Part shown: piece by piece, positions 34,381 through 51,300 of the stretch
Numbering within the stretch: the stretch's first letter is position 1
Layout of the letters: each line of letters begins with the position of its first letter
Assembly: GCA_029204225.1 (NCBI GenBank)
Contig: CM055110.1
Location: 35,415,936-35,479,935 of the forward strand
Reading direction: 5' to 3'
DNA from: Diphasiastrum complanatum
Taxonomy: Eukaryota; Streptophyta; Lycopodiopsida; Lycopodiales; Lycopodiaceae
DNA length: 64,000 nucleotides
The notes under the pieces: model-generated
Database searches by the model: none
What the model saw: the letters and a program-made list of their open reading frames with translations, nothing else
Told to the model about the DNA's origin: nothing
Made by a program: the position numbers and the translations under genes

Positions 34381-36748
34381 AATCCATAGTCCACATATGT
34401 TATTCACATAACTCATTGAGATTTTTGTAACTCAACTACAAAAGAACCTATTTCTCATGAGTAAAGAACATATCTGGAAAATCTCTATAGTGAATAATTC
34501 CACATCACAAGTTCTCCAACCATCTAACTCTTACTTAGAAAATTTTTTCACCCAATCAGCCTACCACAAATCTTAGTATTTAGGCCAACTTATACAGACA
34601 TCTTCGGACATAATGTTAAGATTAAAGCTTTATTCCATCTAATCCAATCCATAACAAAATGGTACTTGGCAAACCGATCAGTGAATTTTAATTTAATCTT
34701 TACCACCACTTACCATATTCATGAACATCTCACAACTCATTACCCCCCAACAACTCTAGTTCCAGATTATTCAAAACAATCACTAGAGAGTTCCTCTATT
34801 CCCACTGGATAGTTCCACCTTTTCACACATATTGGATTTCTTAATAGAAATCTATGCAACTGGTTGATCACATGAAAATCTTATTCCTACCATTTCTTCT
34901 TCCCCTTTTAAAAGAAATTCCATAATTTCGATTAAAAAGTTCACAGGAGACAACATATAAGATATGAAAGATTCAAAAAAGTCAGTAATGAGTATCCAAT
35001 ACTATTACAAACCGGACTTTTTCATTAAGATCATAGAATTTCTTATCCCGAATGATAGAAATATTACATCTCAATAATCAACTATCAAATAAAAATAATC
35101 ATTTGGGTCTAGGAAGTCTAAATTCCATTGAATCAATTGAAAACATCAACATATTCTGAGCAAAATTTACAAATCTTATATGAAAATATAATTTCATATA
35201 ACCATAACAATCCTTCAGAAGCTAGTTCCACACTGGAAGGAGTTATATGAATCTCAATCCAATTGTCTCATATTTAAGAAATTTCTAAAAAGTAGAGGTC
35301 TAAAAACAAGAAAAATAGGCTTAAGGGCTTCCAAATTTTATAAATAATGAGATACCGTTTGGGATCCGGATCTATATCTCATAATTTTCCAAAATACCCT
35401 AAGCAAAATAACCAATGGATTTCTCTGTTAGTGTTACCATTACAGTAATCACTAACCATCGGTCTACAGATCATTTTTATCCAAGAAATCCCCTTTGGAA
35501 TAACTGATGTCCCATAACACCAGCTTTTTCCTCCAAAAATTCTCTACATCTAGATTTGTTTACTCAAAAAGTCAAAAAGACTATTTGGCTATCCTTTATC
35601 CAAATATAGGATCAAAATCACAGCCAAATTCAAGAGATACTTCTAACCATTGAAATCCCTCATCCCCCTGAGACGTCACTCAAAGATTTCCAATCCGCAT
35701 AACACCCAGTGAACAATGTCACACAATACTGTCTGAAATGCCTCATGATTATTCACTAACCCAAAAGGAACATGGTTCTCAACAAAAACGAATATCATAT
35801 TATCCTAGATATCCAATATATATTTCAAAACTGGAAAAAAAATTAATGTTTTTACAGGTTAGAATTTCTCTTGGTCGTCTTAGTCGTTATAAGAAAATAC
35901 TAAATCCAATTAAAAGAAGTTCCATAATTTCAATAAAAAAATTTCTCAGGATACAACATATAAGATATCAACGATTTAAAAAAGTCAGTAATTAGTATCC
36001 AATACTATTACCCCGCTAGACTTTTTCCTCATAATCATAGAATATCTTATCATGAGTGATAGAAATATTACATCTCAATAATCAACTATCAAATAGAGAT
36101 TAACATTTGGGTTCAGGAATTCTAAATTCCACTGAATTAATTAAAAACATCAATAGATTCTGAGCCATATTCACAAATCATATATGGATGTATAATTTCA
36201 TATCACTTTATCAATCATTCAGAACCAAGTTCTGCATTGGAAGAAATCATATGAATCTTAATCCAATTGTCTCGTATTTAAAAAATTTCTAAAATGTAGA
36301 GGTTTAACATAAAAGAGAAATAGATTTCAAGGCTTTCATATTTTGTAAATAATGAGATACCATTTAAGATCAATCTATATCTCATAATTTTCCAAAATAC
36401 CCAAAACAAAAAACCAATGGATTTCACTAGTGGTATGGCCATTACAATAAATACTAACCATTAGTCTACAGATCATTCTCACCCAAGAAATCCCCTTTGG
36501 AATCACTGATGTCCCATACCACCAGCTTTTCCTCCAAGAATCGTCTACATCAAGATTTGTTTTGCCCAAAAAGTCAAAAAGACTAATTGCCTATCCTATA
36601 CCCAGATATAGGATCAGAAACACAACCAATTCTAGGAGATACTTTCAACCATTGAAATCCCTCATGCTTCTTAAGTGTTACCCAACTTAATACCACTCCA
36701 CATTGTACCCCGACATGGACAAGACAAAAATGTATCGTTCACTGATTA

Positions 36749-37214
36749 GGGCCCTTTTGGACTCAAAAAGGGCCTCTTCACTAACTATAATTAGTGTTAA
36801 TGATGACATGTGTACCAATAAGAGATTGACAATTGAGATGGAATGGTCCATATGACATGGCACATCCAATGGCATAAATTAGATCTACAAATTCTAACCC
36901 ACCCACTAACTCTCCTCTAACTCTACTTGTAATGATGATATGATAAGGACAAGTGATTTAAGATCTAAATGAAGAGATGGCCAGTATTTTTTGAAGGCCT
37001 TCAAAAAATACTGGCCATTTCTTCATTTAGATCTTAAATCACTTGTACTTGCTATATTATTATGCTAGGTCTAAGTGAAGGCTATTGAAGTATGAGTTAA
37101 CTCATGATAAACCCATGGTGAGCTACCACGTAAGACGATTAGTGAGTTAATTAATCTTAATTAGCAAACATGTTTAGGCAAGGAAGAGGCCCTTTTTGAG
37201 TCCAAAAAGGGCCC
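36749..37214. mobile_element. 466-bp MITE with hairpin terminal inverted repeats
   Basis: Terminal inverted repeats of about 33 bp, GGGCCCTTTTGGACTC... and its complement, differ by one T. They are flanked by TA on each side. Each terminal repeat is itself a hairpin (GGCCCTTTTTG / CAAAAAGGGCC around a GACT loop). A TA target fits Tc1/mariner-Stowaway types. Comparison with unit 1 of the tandem duplication, which lacks it, shows it inserted after the duplication. It contains the palindrome at 36949-37046 and no coding capacity. Confidence 0.85.
36949..37046. repeat. 98-bp near-perfect palindrome inside the MITE
   Basis: Arms of 49 bp meet without a spacer at AAGGCCTT (centre 36997/36998), with a single mismatch pair. 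It could extrude as a cruciform or give a long hairpin RNA. Confidence 0.93.
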
Positions 37215-37414
37215 TAATCTGAGTACAGATGAAATGCCTCAAGTGTATTCACTAGCCCAAAAGGAATGTGGATCTCAATAAAACCAAATACCGTATTGTC
37301 CCATATATCTAATGTCTATTTCAGAATCGGTAAAAAGAACTTAATTCTTTTACAAATTAGAATTTCTTTTGGTTGTCTTAGTCATTATAAAGAAATACTC
37401 TATAATGTCTCAAA

Positions 37415-38539
37415 AAAGAATCCAAATTATTAGATTTTTATATGGGACACCTTTCATCTGCTTTCAGTTGCAAGATCCAAATCCAATTGCACAACAAAGA
37501 TGGTCCCATAAATGGATTATCTGACTTGCCACTCACTTTTCTCTTAATTTCTTTGATTTCTCGAAAGTAGGAGGGTGCACCTTTACAAGGTGATATTTTC
37601 AAAAATCCATTTCCAACCCAATATGCATCCAATCAAAGGTTACAAGCACTCCTTCAAGGTTCATTAGAGAGGCAAAGTGGCTTCTATCAGGTCCACAAGA
37701 ATCATAAGCTCAAATCATGCAAAAAATGCATTTTTGGACTCCTTCAACAAGCAAAATTTCAACATGATGGTGCCTAAACCTCACACAACCAAATTAGATG
37801 CATGATGGCTCAAATAAGAGGAAATCCATCATATATTTAAGCTTGTAACAAGATTCAACAGGTTCACACCACCAATTGAGAGTTATTCATGCTCAAAAGT
37901 CCTAAAAAAAATACACTATTTTTTTGACTTTTTAAGACCCTTAATGGTGTCCAATCCTAAGCAAACTTCATGATAGCCTTAGGAAAGCTTCATTACACAT
38001 GCATGCAAATTATTAGCCATGAATCTTATGAAAATCTCAAACCATAAAAAAACCATGTTTTTTGACTAATTTTGATCAAAATTTGTGGATCAAATCCACA
38101 ATTTAGTGCAATCAGACCCAAATCTACAAGTTCTAATTTCAGTCAATTATAGTTTTTACAGCCAATTTCTAGTCCAAAAACTCCAAGTTTTGGCTAAAAA
38201 TCACTATCTAAGCACCCTTTGACTTTTCAACCGACATGCATCATTAGATCCAATCAATAATGATTGTAGAACATCAAGTACAATCTGGAAAACATACTAG
38301 ATCAGTAGCAATGATAAATTCCAAGCAAAAATTTTCAATGCTAGGTGAAAAATCACAAAAGCCCGTCAAAAAATCCATTGATTTCCATCAAAATCTATGG
38401 AGAAAATCCATAATATATATAGGTCTGGGCCCTCATGTGATTATTAATTACTTTATCGGACAAGCCCGAAATGATGAGGCATAACTAATAACCACGTACA
38501 CTAAAGTGACTGGCTATCCATGTCAAGAATTATTCTGAA
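37415..38539. other. Unassigned repeat-derived DNA
   Basis: No genes seen. The stretch around 37570-37720 resembles 46850-47000 (GGGTGCACTTT or GGGTGCACCTTT, then AAAGGTTACAAGCA or AGAGGTTACAAGCA), so it belongs to a dispersed repeat. Confidence 0.45.
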
Positions 38540-38960
38540 TCCCTCATAGTGGACATGGATGTAACAGAATGTCTTTGGAGCCCAAAGGCCAATCAAATCA
38601 CAATAGAGGGGTTTACAGGGATTGAAGCTAGCAAAACTCGCCATCAAGCTAGCAGATCAATCTCGTGTAAAACTAAACGGTGTGGTTGCCGATATCCTTG
38701 TAAAAATAACAGGCATGCAGTTTGTGATGACTTTATTAGTGATGGACATACCTGAGTCCCCATCTGCATACCGTGTTTTACTGGGAAGGCCATGGTTGAG
38801 GACTACGCAAGTAGTTCACAATGGGATATGGGAAAACTCACCTTTGAAAATAGAGAACAGGCTGTGAAGGTCGATCCAACCACATTGGCGGTAAAACCTA
38901 CTACACCCCAGGCTGATGATGGATCATCCACGAACGAACCTATGCGTGACAACTAACTTC
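38540..38960 (+). pseudogene. Ty3/gypsy protease fragment (plus strand)
   Basis: Two plus-strand frames joined by a frameshift read KLADQSRVKLNGVVADI, MTLLVMDIPES and YRVLLGRPWLRTTQVVH. The last is the LLGRPWL signature at the end of gypsy-type retropepsins. A Thr/Pro-rich tail follows. The active-site DTG region is not readable upstream. Confidence 0.75.
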
Positions 38961-39029
38961 ATCTTCTTGATGCTAGATTGATTAGATCTTGGATTGAGGA
39001 TAGGCAAGGAAAAAAACCCACTACAATTT

Positions 39030-39047
39030 TGGTGCCGTTGCTAGGTA
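39030..39047 (+). promoter_or_regulatory. Putative gypsy primer binding site (plus strand)
   Basis: TGGTGCCGTTGCTAGGTA after an ATTT spacer resembles the TGGCGCCGTTGCCGGGGA primer site of many plant gypsy elements. The DNA is also open in one frame from the protease tail, so a coincidental match is possible. Confidence 0.5.
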
Positions 39048-39059
39048 GATATGCCAATT

Positions 39060-39860
39060 TTTCAATTTGTAGCATGTTTGTTGGATGGCTTGCATTAGGC
39101 ATCTTGTCCAAGAAATGTTTGCCGAGTTGTAGGCACCTTTGGTTTTGATCACAGAACCTTCAAATTGAAGGGCGAACAATCATTTTCAGCAGATTTTCAG
39201 AAACATCAAAAAAACCACTAAAAAATCACCAAAACCCTAAAAGTATAGAAAAAGAACCTTCATCGTTCACCGTAAATAGGTGTGATTCAAATCTATCAGG
39301 TCGGTGAAGAATAATATTAGAAATAGAAGGTTTCTCAAAGGATCAGTTGTCATATTGTTATATTTTTGTCAAAAAAAGTCTCTTTTTTAAAAAATACCAG
39401 TATTACTCTTGATTCTTCGCCAAAACATTTGCCAATTTTCTAGATTATACTATTTACAGTAACTTATTATTTTTGAGTTCAACGAACATTCATTTTATCT
39501 AGATCATAGAAAATCTCTATTTTTAGCCTCACCAAACTACAAAAACTATGCTTTTATGTGTCAGGAACCTTTGCCAGTTCTCCCCTAGCTTTATCAGTGT
39601 CAGATTTTCAGTCTGAGAGTTCGACAAAGATTATCTATGTATAATTTGTCAAAAAAGCCTGATCAGAGAGTTTTTTAAATAAAAAAGAACACTACCGAAC
39701 CTTTGTCGAGTTAACCTTTGCCTAGAGAACCTTCGTCAGTACTATTTTTAGATTTTGATTTTCCAAATCAAGTCTTTGTCAAATTTTGGGTTAAATCTGA
39801 TTCAGTCTGATTTTGATTTTGAGAGCTTTTCATTTTGAGAAATATCGATCGGTTGATCTT
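39060..39860 (+). repeat. Gypsy leader with repeated AACCTTTGTCGA-like motifs
   Basis: Variants of (G)AACCTTTGCCGAGTT recur between primer site and gag (near 39117, 39165, 39259, 39425, 39568, 39697, 39711, 39731). The arrangement parallels 31080-31860, but the motif differs. Confidence 0.55.
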
Positions 39861-40136
39861 AAGAATCTTTTTCACGGTATAGAAATCTGATTCTCATCAA
39901 GTGGAAGAGATCTAGCATATCTGATATGAGATAGTTCCTGACTGAAAATATAGATCCAATCTCATAGTCTGCTTGATCTGCCAAGACTTTTCCTACTAGG
40001 GAAAATGTCTGGTGTTCCATTTGTATAGAAAATCACACAATAAATGAGTCTCCTCAATTGAAAAAACGAATGGAAATTAGTATATGCCATTTGTATAATT
40101 TGCCTGATCACGAGACTACTTTTTCCTCCTGTCAAT

Positions 40137-40340
40137 TTGATGGAACCAAAACCTTATACAAGTACCGAACAATGGAACTACAGTAATAATCATGAAGGTG
40201 GATCTTCAGAACAATATGCTATTTATATTGTTGCGCAACAACAAGCATCTAAAAACTGGACCAGATCACCACTTAGATGCTTTGCATGTGGAGAAAATCA
40301 CAGAGTTGCAGAATGTCCAAACAAAGACAAAGGTGTACTT
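40137..40340 (+). pseudogene. Gypsy gag zinc-knuckle fragment
   Basis: The plus-strand frame contains CFACGENHRVAECPNK, a CCHC knuckle with the ligands present, after a Gln-rich stretch. It breaks at about 40340, where copia integrase sequence begins without a spacer. Confidence 0.75.
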
Positions 40341-41735
40341 TATGAAGAAGAAATCAGAAGCCTTCAATTGCTTCACAATATTCAAGGAGCGTGCAGAAAA
40401 AGAGACTAGAAGCAAGATCAAGGCCCTAAGGTCAGACAATGGTGGAGAATATATCTCTACCAAGTTTTAGGAGTATTGCCAAAGCCAAGACATTGAGCAG
40501 CAATTCATCACTCCTTACAGTCCTCAGTCTAATGGCTTAGCCGAGAGGAAGAACCATACCCTGGTTGAATTAGCCAAATGTATGCTACCGCATGCATCAC
40601 TACCCAAGAGATTCTAGGCCGAAGCTATCTCCACTGCAGCTTATGTCCAGAACAGATGTTCAAGGCCCTCTCAAGCAAGACACCCCATGAGGTGTGGACA
40701 GACTCTAAGCCTTCTGTGAAGAACCTAAGATTGTTCGGATGTGTTGCCTACACGCAGATTCTGAAAGACCCAAGAAAGAAATTGGACTTCCAAGGTCTCA
40801 AACCCATCCTGATTGGATATACTTCATCTGATAATACATACAAACTGTATGATCCTGATACCCAGCAAATCTTGTATAGCCGAGATACAGTCTTTATTGA
40901 GGATCAGTTCGTCGACATCAAAGACAAGGATGTTGCTCCAGGAGAACCTTCATCACCTGCCATTGACATGACAATCCGAGCTTCTGGCTCAAGTGTGTCC
41001 ATTGTCGACCCACTACTTGACAGCAAATCAGACGAAGACATTGTAGCTACCCAGCAACAAGTCCCAAGAGTGGTTCATCAGTCGATTCCACCCAGAAGAA
41101 CAAGCCGAGTGTGCACACATCCCACAAGGTATACTCCTGAGTCTGCATGTCTCTTGATACAGGAACCAACAATAGTCGAAAAGACACTCAGCCAACCAGA
41201 CTCTAATCTCTGGAGAGAAGCCATGAATAGAGAGTATTCCTCTCTGATCAAGAACTAGACATGGTCACTAGTAAAACTCCTATTGGCTGCAATGTCATTG
41301 ATTGCAAATGGATTTTCAAGATCAAGTATAATGCCAATGGAGCAATTGATCGAAGGAAGGCAAGACTAGTAGCACGAGGATTCACTCAGATCCCCAACGT
41401 CGCTACAGTGAGACTTTTAGTCTAGTAGTCAAACATTTGTCGATCCGAGCCCTCCTGTCTTATGCTGCAGCTGCCGATCTCAAAGTACATCAACTTGATG
41501 TACAAATAGCTCATCTGAATGGAGTTATACAAGAAGACATCTACATGATCCAGCCCAAACTTGGATACGTTCTGGAAGGTATGAAGAATCACGTCTGTAA
41601 ACTCCATAAAGCACTTTACGGCTTGAAACAGTCTGCCAGAGCTTGGTTTCAGAGGATCAACACATTCCTCATCGAACAAGTTTTCCAACCAAGCACTGTT
41701 GATTGCAACGTCTATTCCTGCAATCATTCTTCACT
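40341..41735 (+). pseudogene. Copia integrase to RT fragment (plus strand)
   Basis: Starts inside the integrase core ([24 protein letters not shown], then a TAG, then PQSNGLAERKN). It continues through the integrase C-terminus in a 226-residue frame (KTPHEVWTDSKPSVKNLR, LFGCVAYTQI, ILIGYTSSDNTYKLYD) to the RT entry (LWREAMNREYSSLIKN). After frame changes, RT core motifs appear: CKWIFKIKYNANG, RLVARGFTQ, HQLDVQIAHLNG and CKLHKALYGLKQSARAW. It ends before the catalytic YVDD at about 41735. This lineage differs from Elements B and C. Confidence 0.88.
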
Positions 41736-41779
41736 ACTTTGGATACATTGGACAATTATACAGGGTGCTGCAACTCATC

Positions 41780-42345
41780 CATATCACAAAGACATTTGCA
41801 TCTCTAGATTTGTGTGTGCATGTTCATATTATCATACATTTCACCATCTATGTTTTTCTCTTGTATGTCATCAACTTGTGCAACCATTTGATGTAGAATA
41901 TTCGAAAAGTTGGCACCTCAAATTCAATCAGAAGAATTGGATGCATACCATATGTAAGAAAATAAGGAGTCTGTTTTGTTGTGATCTTTTCAGTATTACT
42001 ATACGCCCAGAGCATTAAGAAGGTAGCCTTTGATCGCAATCTGTAGCATGTGCAACAGTAATGTTATTCAGGATTTTGCATAGTATTCCATTCGCTCTTT
42101 CAGTTAATCCATTGGCTTTCAGATTATACGGGGTCGTCTTTCTATGCTTGATCAAAAAATGTCATCAGTAATTGGATTGTATCATTAAGAAAATAGGTAC
42201 TACAATCACTGGCCAATTTGAGAGGACACCCATAACGTGTAATAATAGATTTTAATAGAAAAGCAACGACAGTTTTCGCATCGCATCGTTTCGTTTCATT
42301 GCTTTCGCTTCAACATTCTTTGTTGCATAATCTGTTGCTACCAAA
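41780..42345 (-). pseudogene. Ty3/gypsy integrase fragment (minus strand)
   Basis: The minus strand reads, with frame changes, YILVATDYATKNVEAKAM, a damaged SD..TYFLND region, HRKTTPYNLKANGLTERANG, LWAYSNTEKITTKQTPYF and THP-like MHPILLIEFEVPT. These are the core and post-core motifs of a gypsy integrase. It abuts the copia RT fragment tail-on at about 41740-41780. Confidence 0.85.
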
Positions 42346-42612
42346 ATATATCGACATTTTATCTAACAAAGAAATTGGCTTCATCTTCATAGGAGAAAAA
42401 AGACTTTTCAACTGCTTACGATAATAATTATTGTCAGCCAATAATTGCTCAAAAGTAATATTAGGATGAAGTGAACCAATATCAGTGACAATGTCATAGT
42501 CCTTCATCTTCGCTTTTGAGATAGGCTTGTCAATAATAGCCTCTGAAAGTTTTGTCTTTGTGATTTTGACGTCCCCTTCCTCAAAGGTAACTTCCTTCTC
42601 TACAACAGCTAT
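42346..42612 (-). other. Junction region of the minus-strand gypsy element
   Basis: A 65-residue frame with MKDYDIVTDIGSLHPNITFEQLL lies between gag and integrase. RT and RNase H are absent, so an internal deletion joined gag-proximal sequence to the integrase near 42345. Confidence 0.45.
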
Positions 42613-43900
42613 CTATAACTCAGTATTAATAATTTCTTCAATCCAGATACTTGTGCCCTGGTTCTTTGCAATTTGAGCACAAAGGTATAAATCTGATTGG
42701 TTTTTGTGGCTGAGGATAGTCTGGCAAAAAATCTCCAGGTTCACCATAGTTATAACAGTTTCCCGAAACGGGTCTATTTGGACTAGAAGGACAAACAAAT
42801 TCTGGTGGGTTATGTGTCTTTGGTGCAAACTTGGATTTGCCTTGTTGATATGGTGTTGTAGAACCTTGAACATAATTAGCAAATGCATCATCTTGAAATA
42901 TAAACAATACTTCTTGAGAAGGACAATATACTTTATGCTCACAGCTCTACACTCTTCTTTAGAGTGTCCAAATGTACTGCTTTGTACACCATAGTCTTGA
43001 ATTCGAAGAAGGGCCTTCGGCCTCTTGTCTGCAACTTCTAAAATTTGAACTTTCAGATCGTTGAACTTCTTGTTAATACCAACCATGTTACTTTTTCAAA
43101 GCTTTTCAACTTTAGATGTCGAAGACTTATCCTCATGGTTTTTACCATCTTCTTTTCGTTTGGACTTTCTTTCTTTCTTCGATTAATATCATCAGTTTCT
43201 GTGTCTGATGAGTCATTGGAATCATATTCAAAACTTGAAAAACTTGAACTAGATTCAGTTTTGGATTCATCTTCACTGTCACTAGAGTCATGCTTGGACT
43301 TTCGAGTTCGTCTGGTAGAACGTCTTTTACATGCTAACTTGGAAGTCTCATAATTCTCAGCACTCGTTATAACTGCCGATAAAGAAGTCATATCTCCTTG
43401 TCTATAGTATCAATCAATTTTTGGTGGTAAACCTGCCAAAAACCACTTGATCTACATTGAGACAAGGTACACACCAGTCAATCAAATTCTTTACTTTTCG
43501 TGTGTACCTTTGAAGCGATTCTTTTTTCTTCTTCTGGACATTATTAAGTCGTCCGAGGATTCTGGACGAATAACCAATTTCTCTGAACTGGTTTAAGAAT
43601 GCATCTTTCAGTAGTAACCAGGTGGCGAAATATCCTGGTGACTGTACCACATGCGTGCTTGCTTTCTCTGAAGACCAGGGAAGATCTGACCTTGTCAACA
43701 TCATCACCTTCATTATTTGAGTTAGTGATTGACTCAAACTATGAAACGTAATTGTCAGCATCACCTGAAGATGTTCCTTTAAAATAATCATATTTGATGT
43801 TTGAGATTGAAGTAAAACGTGGAGCAAGGCCTTCCATAATTGGCTCTAGTTCAGGTTCTGGATCTGAATTAACAACTTCAAAACATGGTTTCGGCTGCAG
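42613..43900 (-). pseudogene. Ty3/gypsy gag remnant (minus strand)
   Basis: The frames read the gag-domain motif ATWLLLKDAFLNQF and RKVKNLIDWC (43827-43414), then a Ser/Asp/Glu-rich low-complexity segment (43391-43053), and zinc-knuckle-like CSNCKEPGHKYLD near 42650. The order gag, acidic linker, knuckle is normal, but several frame changes occur. Confidence 0.75.
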
Positions 43901-44088
43901 CATAAGCTTCAGGAAGAAGGTTTTCTGGATTAAAATTCAAGAATGGTGATTCTCCTCTTTGCAAAGATTCTTGAAGTCTTTTGAAAAACTCTTCTCGAAG
44001 TTTCTGATATCTTTCTAGTCGAGCAACTCTATCTGACATACAATGGGGATGGAGATGGAGTTGTTAGTTTGCATCACTTTATTTGGCT

Positions 44089-44107
44089 ATCTCCGGCAAC
44101 GACGCCA
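44089..44107 (-). promoter_or_regulatory. Gypsy primer binding site
   Basis: The minus strand reads TGGCGTCGTTGCCGGAGAT after ATTTT, one or two bases from the common plant gypsy primer site TGGCGCCGTTGCCGGGGA. It fixes the 5' end of the minus-strand gypsy element. Confidence 0.75.
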
Positions 44108-44109
44108 AA

Positions 44110-45300
<1,191 letters not shown>

Positions 45301-45442
45301 ATAAAAGATAGGTCTTTAACAATTATACTCAAAAAAATGGTGTAGGCCTCTTCAAAATATATAGTTGTCCAGCACATATCCTCATTTCTAAGTATAAAAT
45401 GCCATTTTTGAATAAATATACAAATATGTGGTATCACATTCC

Positions 45443-45907
45443 GTACTGTATTTCACACATGTGGATCTAAAAATAACAAATATTGATCATTCTACACATA
45501 GAACTAAATGAAATTACAAGCAATCACAAGTATATTGCACTAAATGAATAGTAGAACCCAAGAGAGCCATGTATAAGCATGAAATGAGATAGGGAAGAGA
45601 GAAGATCTACTTCTCCATGAGTTACATCCTTTTATAATAGAACCAAACCCTATTTGGCCACTTGACTTTCCCTCCAGAATGTAAACGCTATTGTTTTTTG
45701 GACTAGATTCAATGTACCCAACATTCAAATTTGAATCTACTCAAACTCGACTACCAACTTTCCCACACTTTTAAAAAGTGTTTATTCAAATGAAATAAAG
45801 ACTAATTAACTTTGAAAAGTCAAACTCTAAGTCTAATATAAAGTTAGCCTCATATTGCCATATAAACAAATGTAGCAAATATGACTAAACTAGTTGAATC
45901 TTTCACA
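45443..45907 (-). repeat. Truncated solo LTR of the Element B/C copia family
   Basis: Matches the Element B and C LTRs from the CTGTATTTCACAC segment to the terminal TTTCACA. The first 180 or so bases are missing and no internal copia sequence is attached. Confidence 0.9.
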
Positions 45908-49980
<4,073 letters not shown>

Positions 49981-50084
49981 GGGGAAGGCCCAGGGGTGGG
50001 GGCCTTCCGCGTTTTGAGGTGACCAAGGGCGGCAGCCCGAGGGCGCCTCCAAACGCGGAAGGCCTCTGCCCGTGGGCCTTCCCC
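49981..50084. repeat. GC-rich imperfect foldback, 104 bp
   Basis: Arms of about 42 bp, beginning GGGGAAGGCCCA and ending TGGGCCTTCCCC, pair with a few mismatches around a short loop (ACCAAGGGCGGCAGCC). The GC content is far above the flanking DNA. Confidence 0.88.
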
Positions 50085-51300
50085 TTCGTAAAGGAGTGTA
50101 TCAAAATTTACCTCTTTTTACCTGATTTTTGCCATTGTTAATTTTACAAAACTGCCCTGTTTTCCCTCGGATGATTCACTTCTACAGACTGATCGCCTGC
50201 CTATATTAGATTTCCTTCCTACAGGATGTAGCATGTTTTGGATTTTTACAGCACATTGTAAAATTTTACGTTATGTAACAAGTTTTTACAATAGATGAAA
50301 ACTTTTGTGAATTACCACTGTATTGTTCTATTTACCTGTGTGGTAAAACTGTTTGTCAAAGGGGACCTTACAAATATGTAATGTCCCTCTGATATTTTGG
50401 TTTCTTTGTGTAACGCCTTGCTATATAGAACTATCAGATTCTGCCAGGTGAGGAGACTCTGAAATACACTGAAAATTTTGATACAGTGCTTTACGTAAAA
50501 GAAACAAGCACTTGCATCCATTTCAAGTGCATTGCTTGCAAAAGGCCAACAAATTTCAATAGCACATCCTTGTTAATTTCAAATAATATAATCAATCAAT
50601 TTTTTCATAATGGGAACCATCTTTCATATCAAAAAAATTGAAGGGTAGAAAAGGAAAAAAAAATCGACCAAGTTGAGAAATGGGAGGAAACCAAAGAGTT
50701 CTAGAACAAAACAATTGAGCACCACAATAGTGGGCGTGGGCCAGGCTACGAGAAGAAGTAAACCTTTAAAATCTATGGCTCTCATTAGAGTGCACCGCAG
50801 AGGCAGTGCCTACTCTGCACAGGCCCCACTCCATCCAAGGGAAGAGATAGATTTTTTTTCCCTTATCTCCATCCATCACCATTGGATGGAGGGGGCCAAC
50901 AGTGTAGTGTACTCCTTAAGCATTCCCAAAATCTACTATGTATCCTTCATGAGGAGGCTGGCTACCAATAATAGCAAAATGAGCATGGAGGAGCGGCGAA
51001 ACCTACTACAAGACGAAACTTGCTACAAGACGGAAATCAGTCGTCGAATGAAGGATACCTGACATAGCAGTTTCAGATGGATGGATGAGATTAAACTTTT
51101 TCTGTGGAGCCCTGCTATGGCTCGTAATCAGGCTCCTCCTGACCAACCACAACATGCCACATGTATGTTTTTCCCCTTCGTAATTGGTACAAGCTAGTAG
51201 CGGGTGGTGCTCTCATATTCATGGGACAATGAGACCAAATATGAGAGACCAAATATGGAGCGGGCCTGCCTTTTAGAGAAGTCAATACGTTAGGCGGGTG
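50085..51300. other. Intergenic DNA upstream of the potassium transporter
   Basis: No recognised gene. The 129-residue plus-strand frame at 50673-51062 shows no family features and is probably accidental. The promoter of the transporter presumably lies in the last part. Confidence 0.45.

Larger units (their letters stand above)
34907..37403. repeat. Tandem duplication, unit about 1 kb
   Basis: Unit 1 is about 34907-35908 and unit 2 about 35909-37403. Both begin with AAAAGAA(A/G)TTCCATAATTTC and end with TTAGTC(G/A)TTATAA. Unit 2 is longer because a 466-bp MITE sits inside it. Identity by eye is roughly 85-90 percent, so the duplication is old. A third single copy lies in Element A near 10450-11100. 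Confidence 0.8.
33240..37414 (-). mobile_element. Decayed gypsy block related to the Element A interior
   Basis: Sequence from 33240 resembles the Element A interior from about 3250 onward, skips at 33700-34380, and resumes (34380-34680 like 4890-5160, then 34680-35350 like 10217-10860). Because the Element A interior is interrupted by Element B exactly between these parts, this block shows the empty site. Coding is unreadable. It contains an internal tandem duplication and a MITE. Confidence 0.7.

Noticed and set aside
36746-37217. PIF/Harbinger MITE with a 3-bp target duplication
   Set aside because: The flanks are TTA and TAA, which are not a direct repeat. Only TA is shared, which fits Tc1/mariner-type insertion.
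50673-51062. 129-residue plus-strand open frame upstream of the transporter
   Set aside because: No family motif, no splice support, and a composition like the surrounding DNA. Probably accidental.
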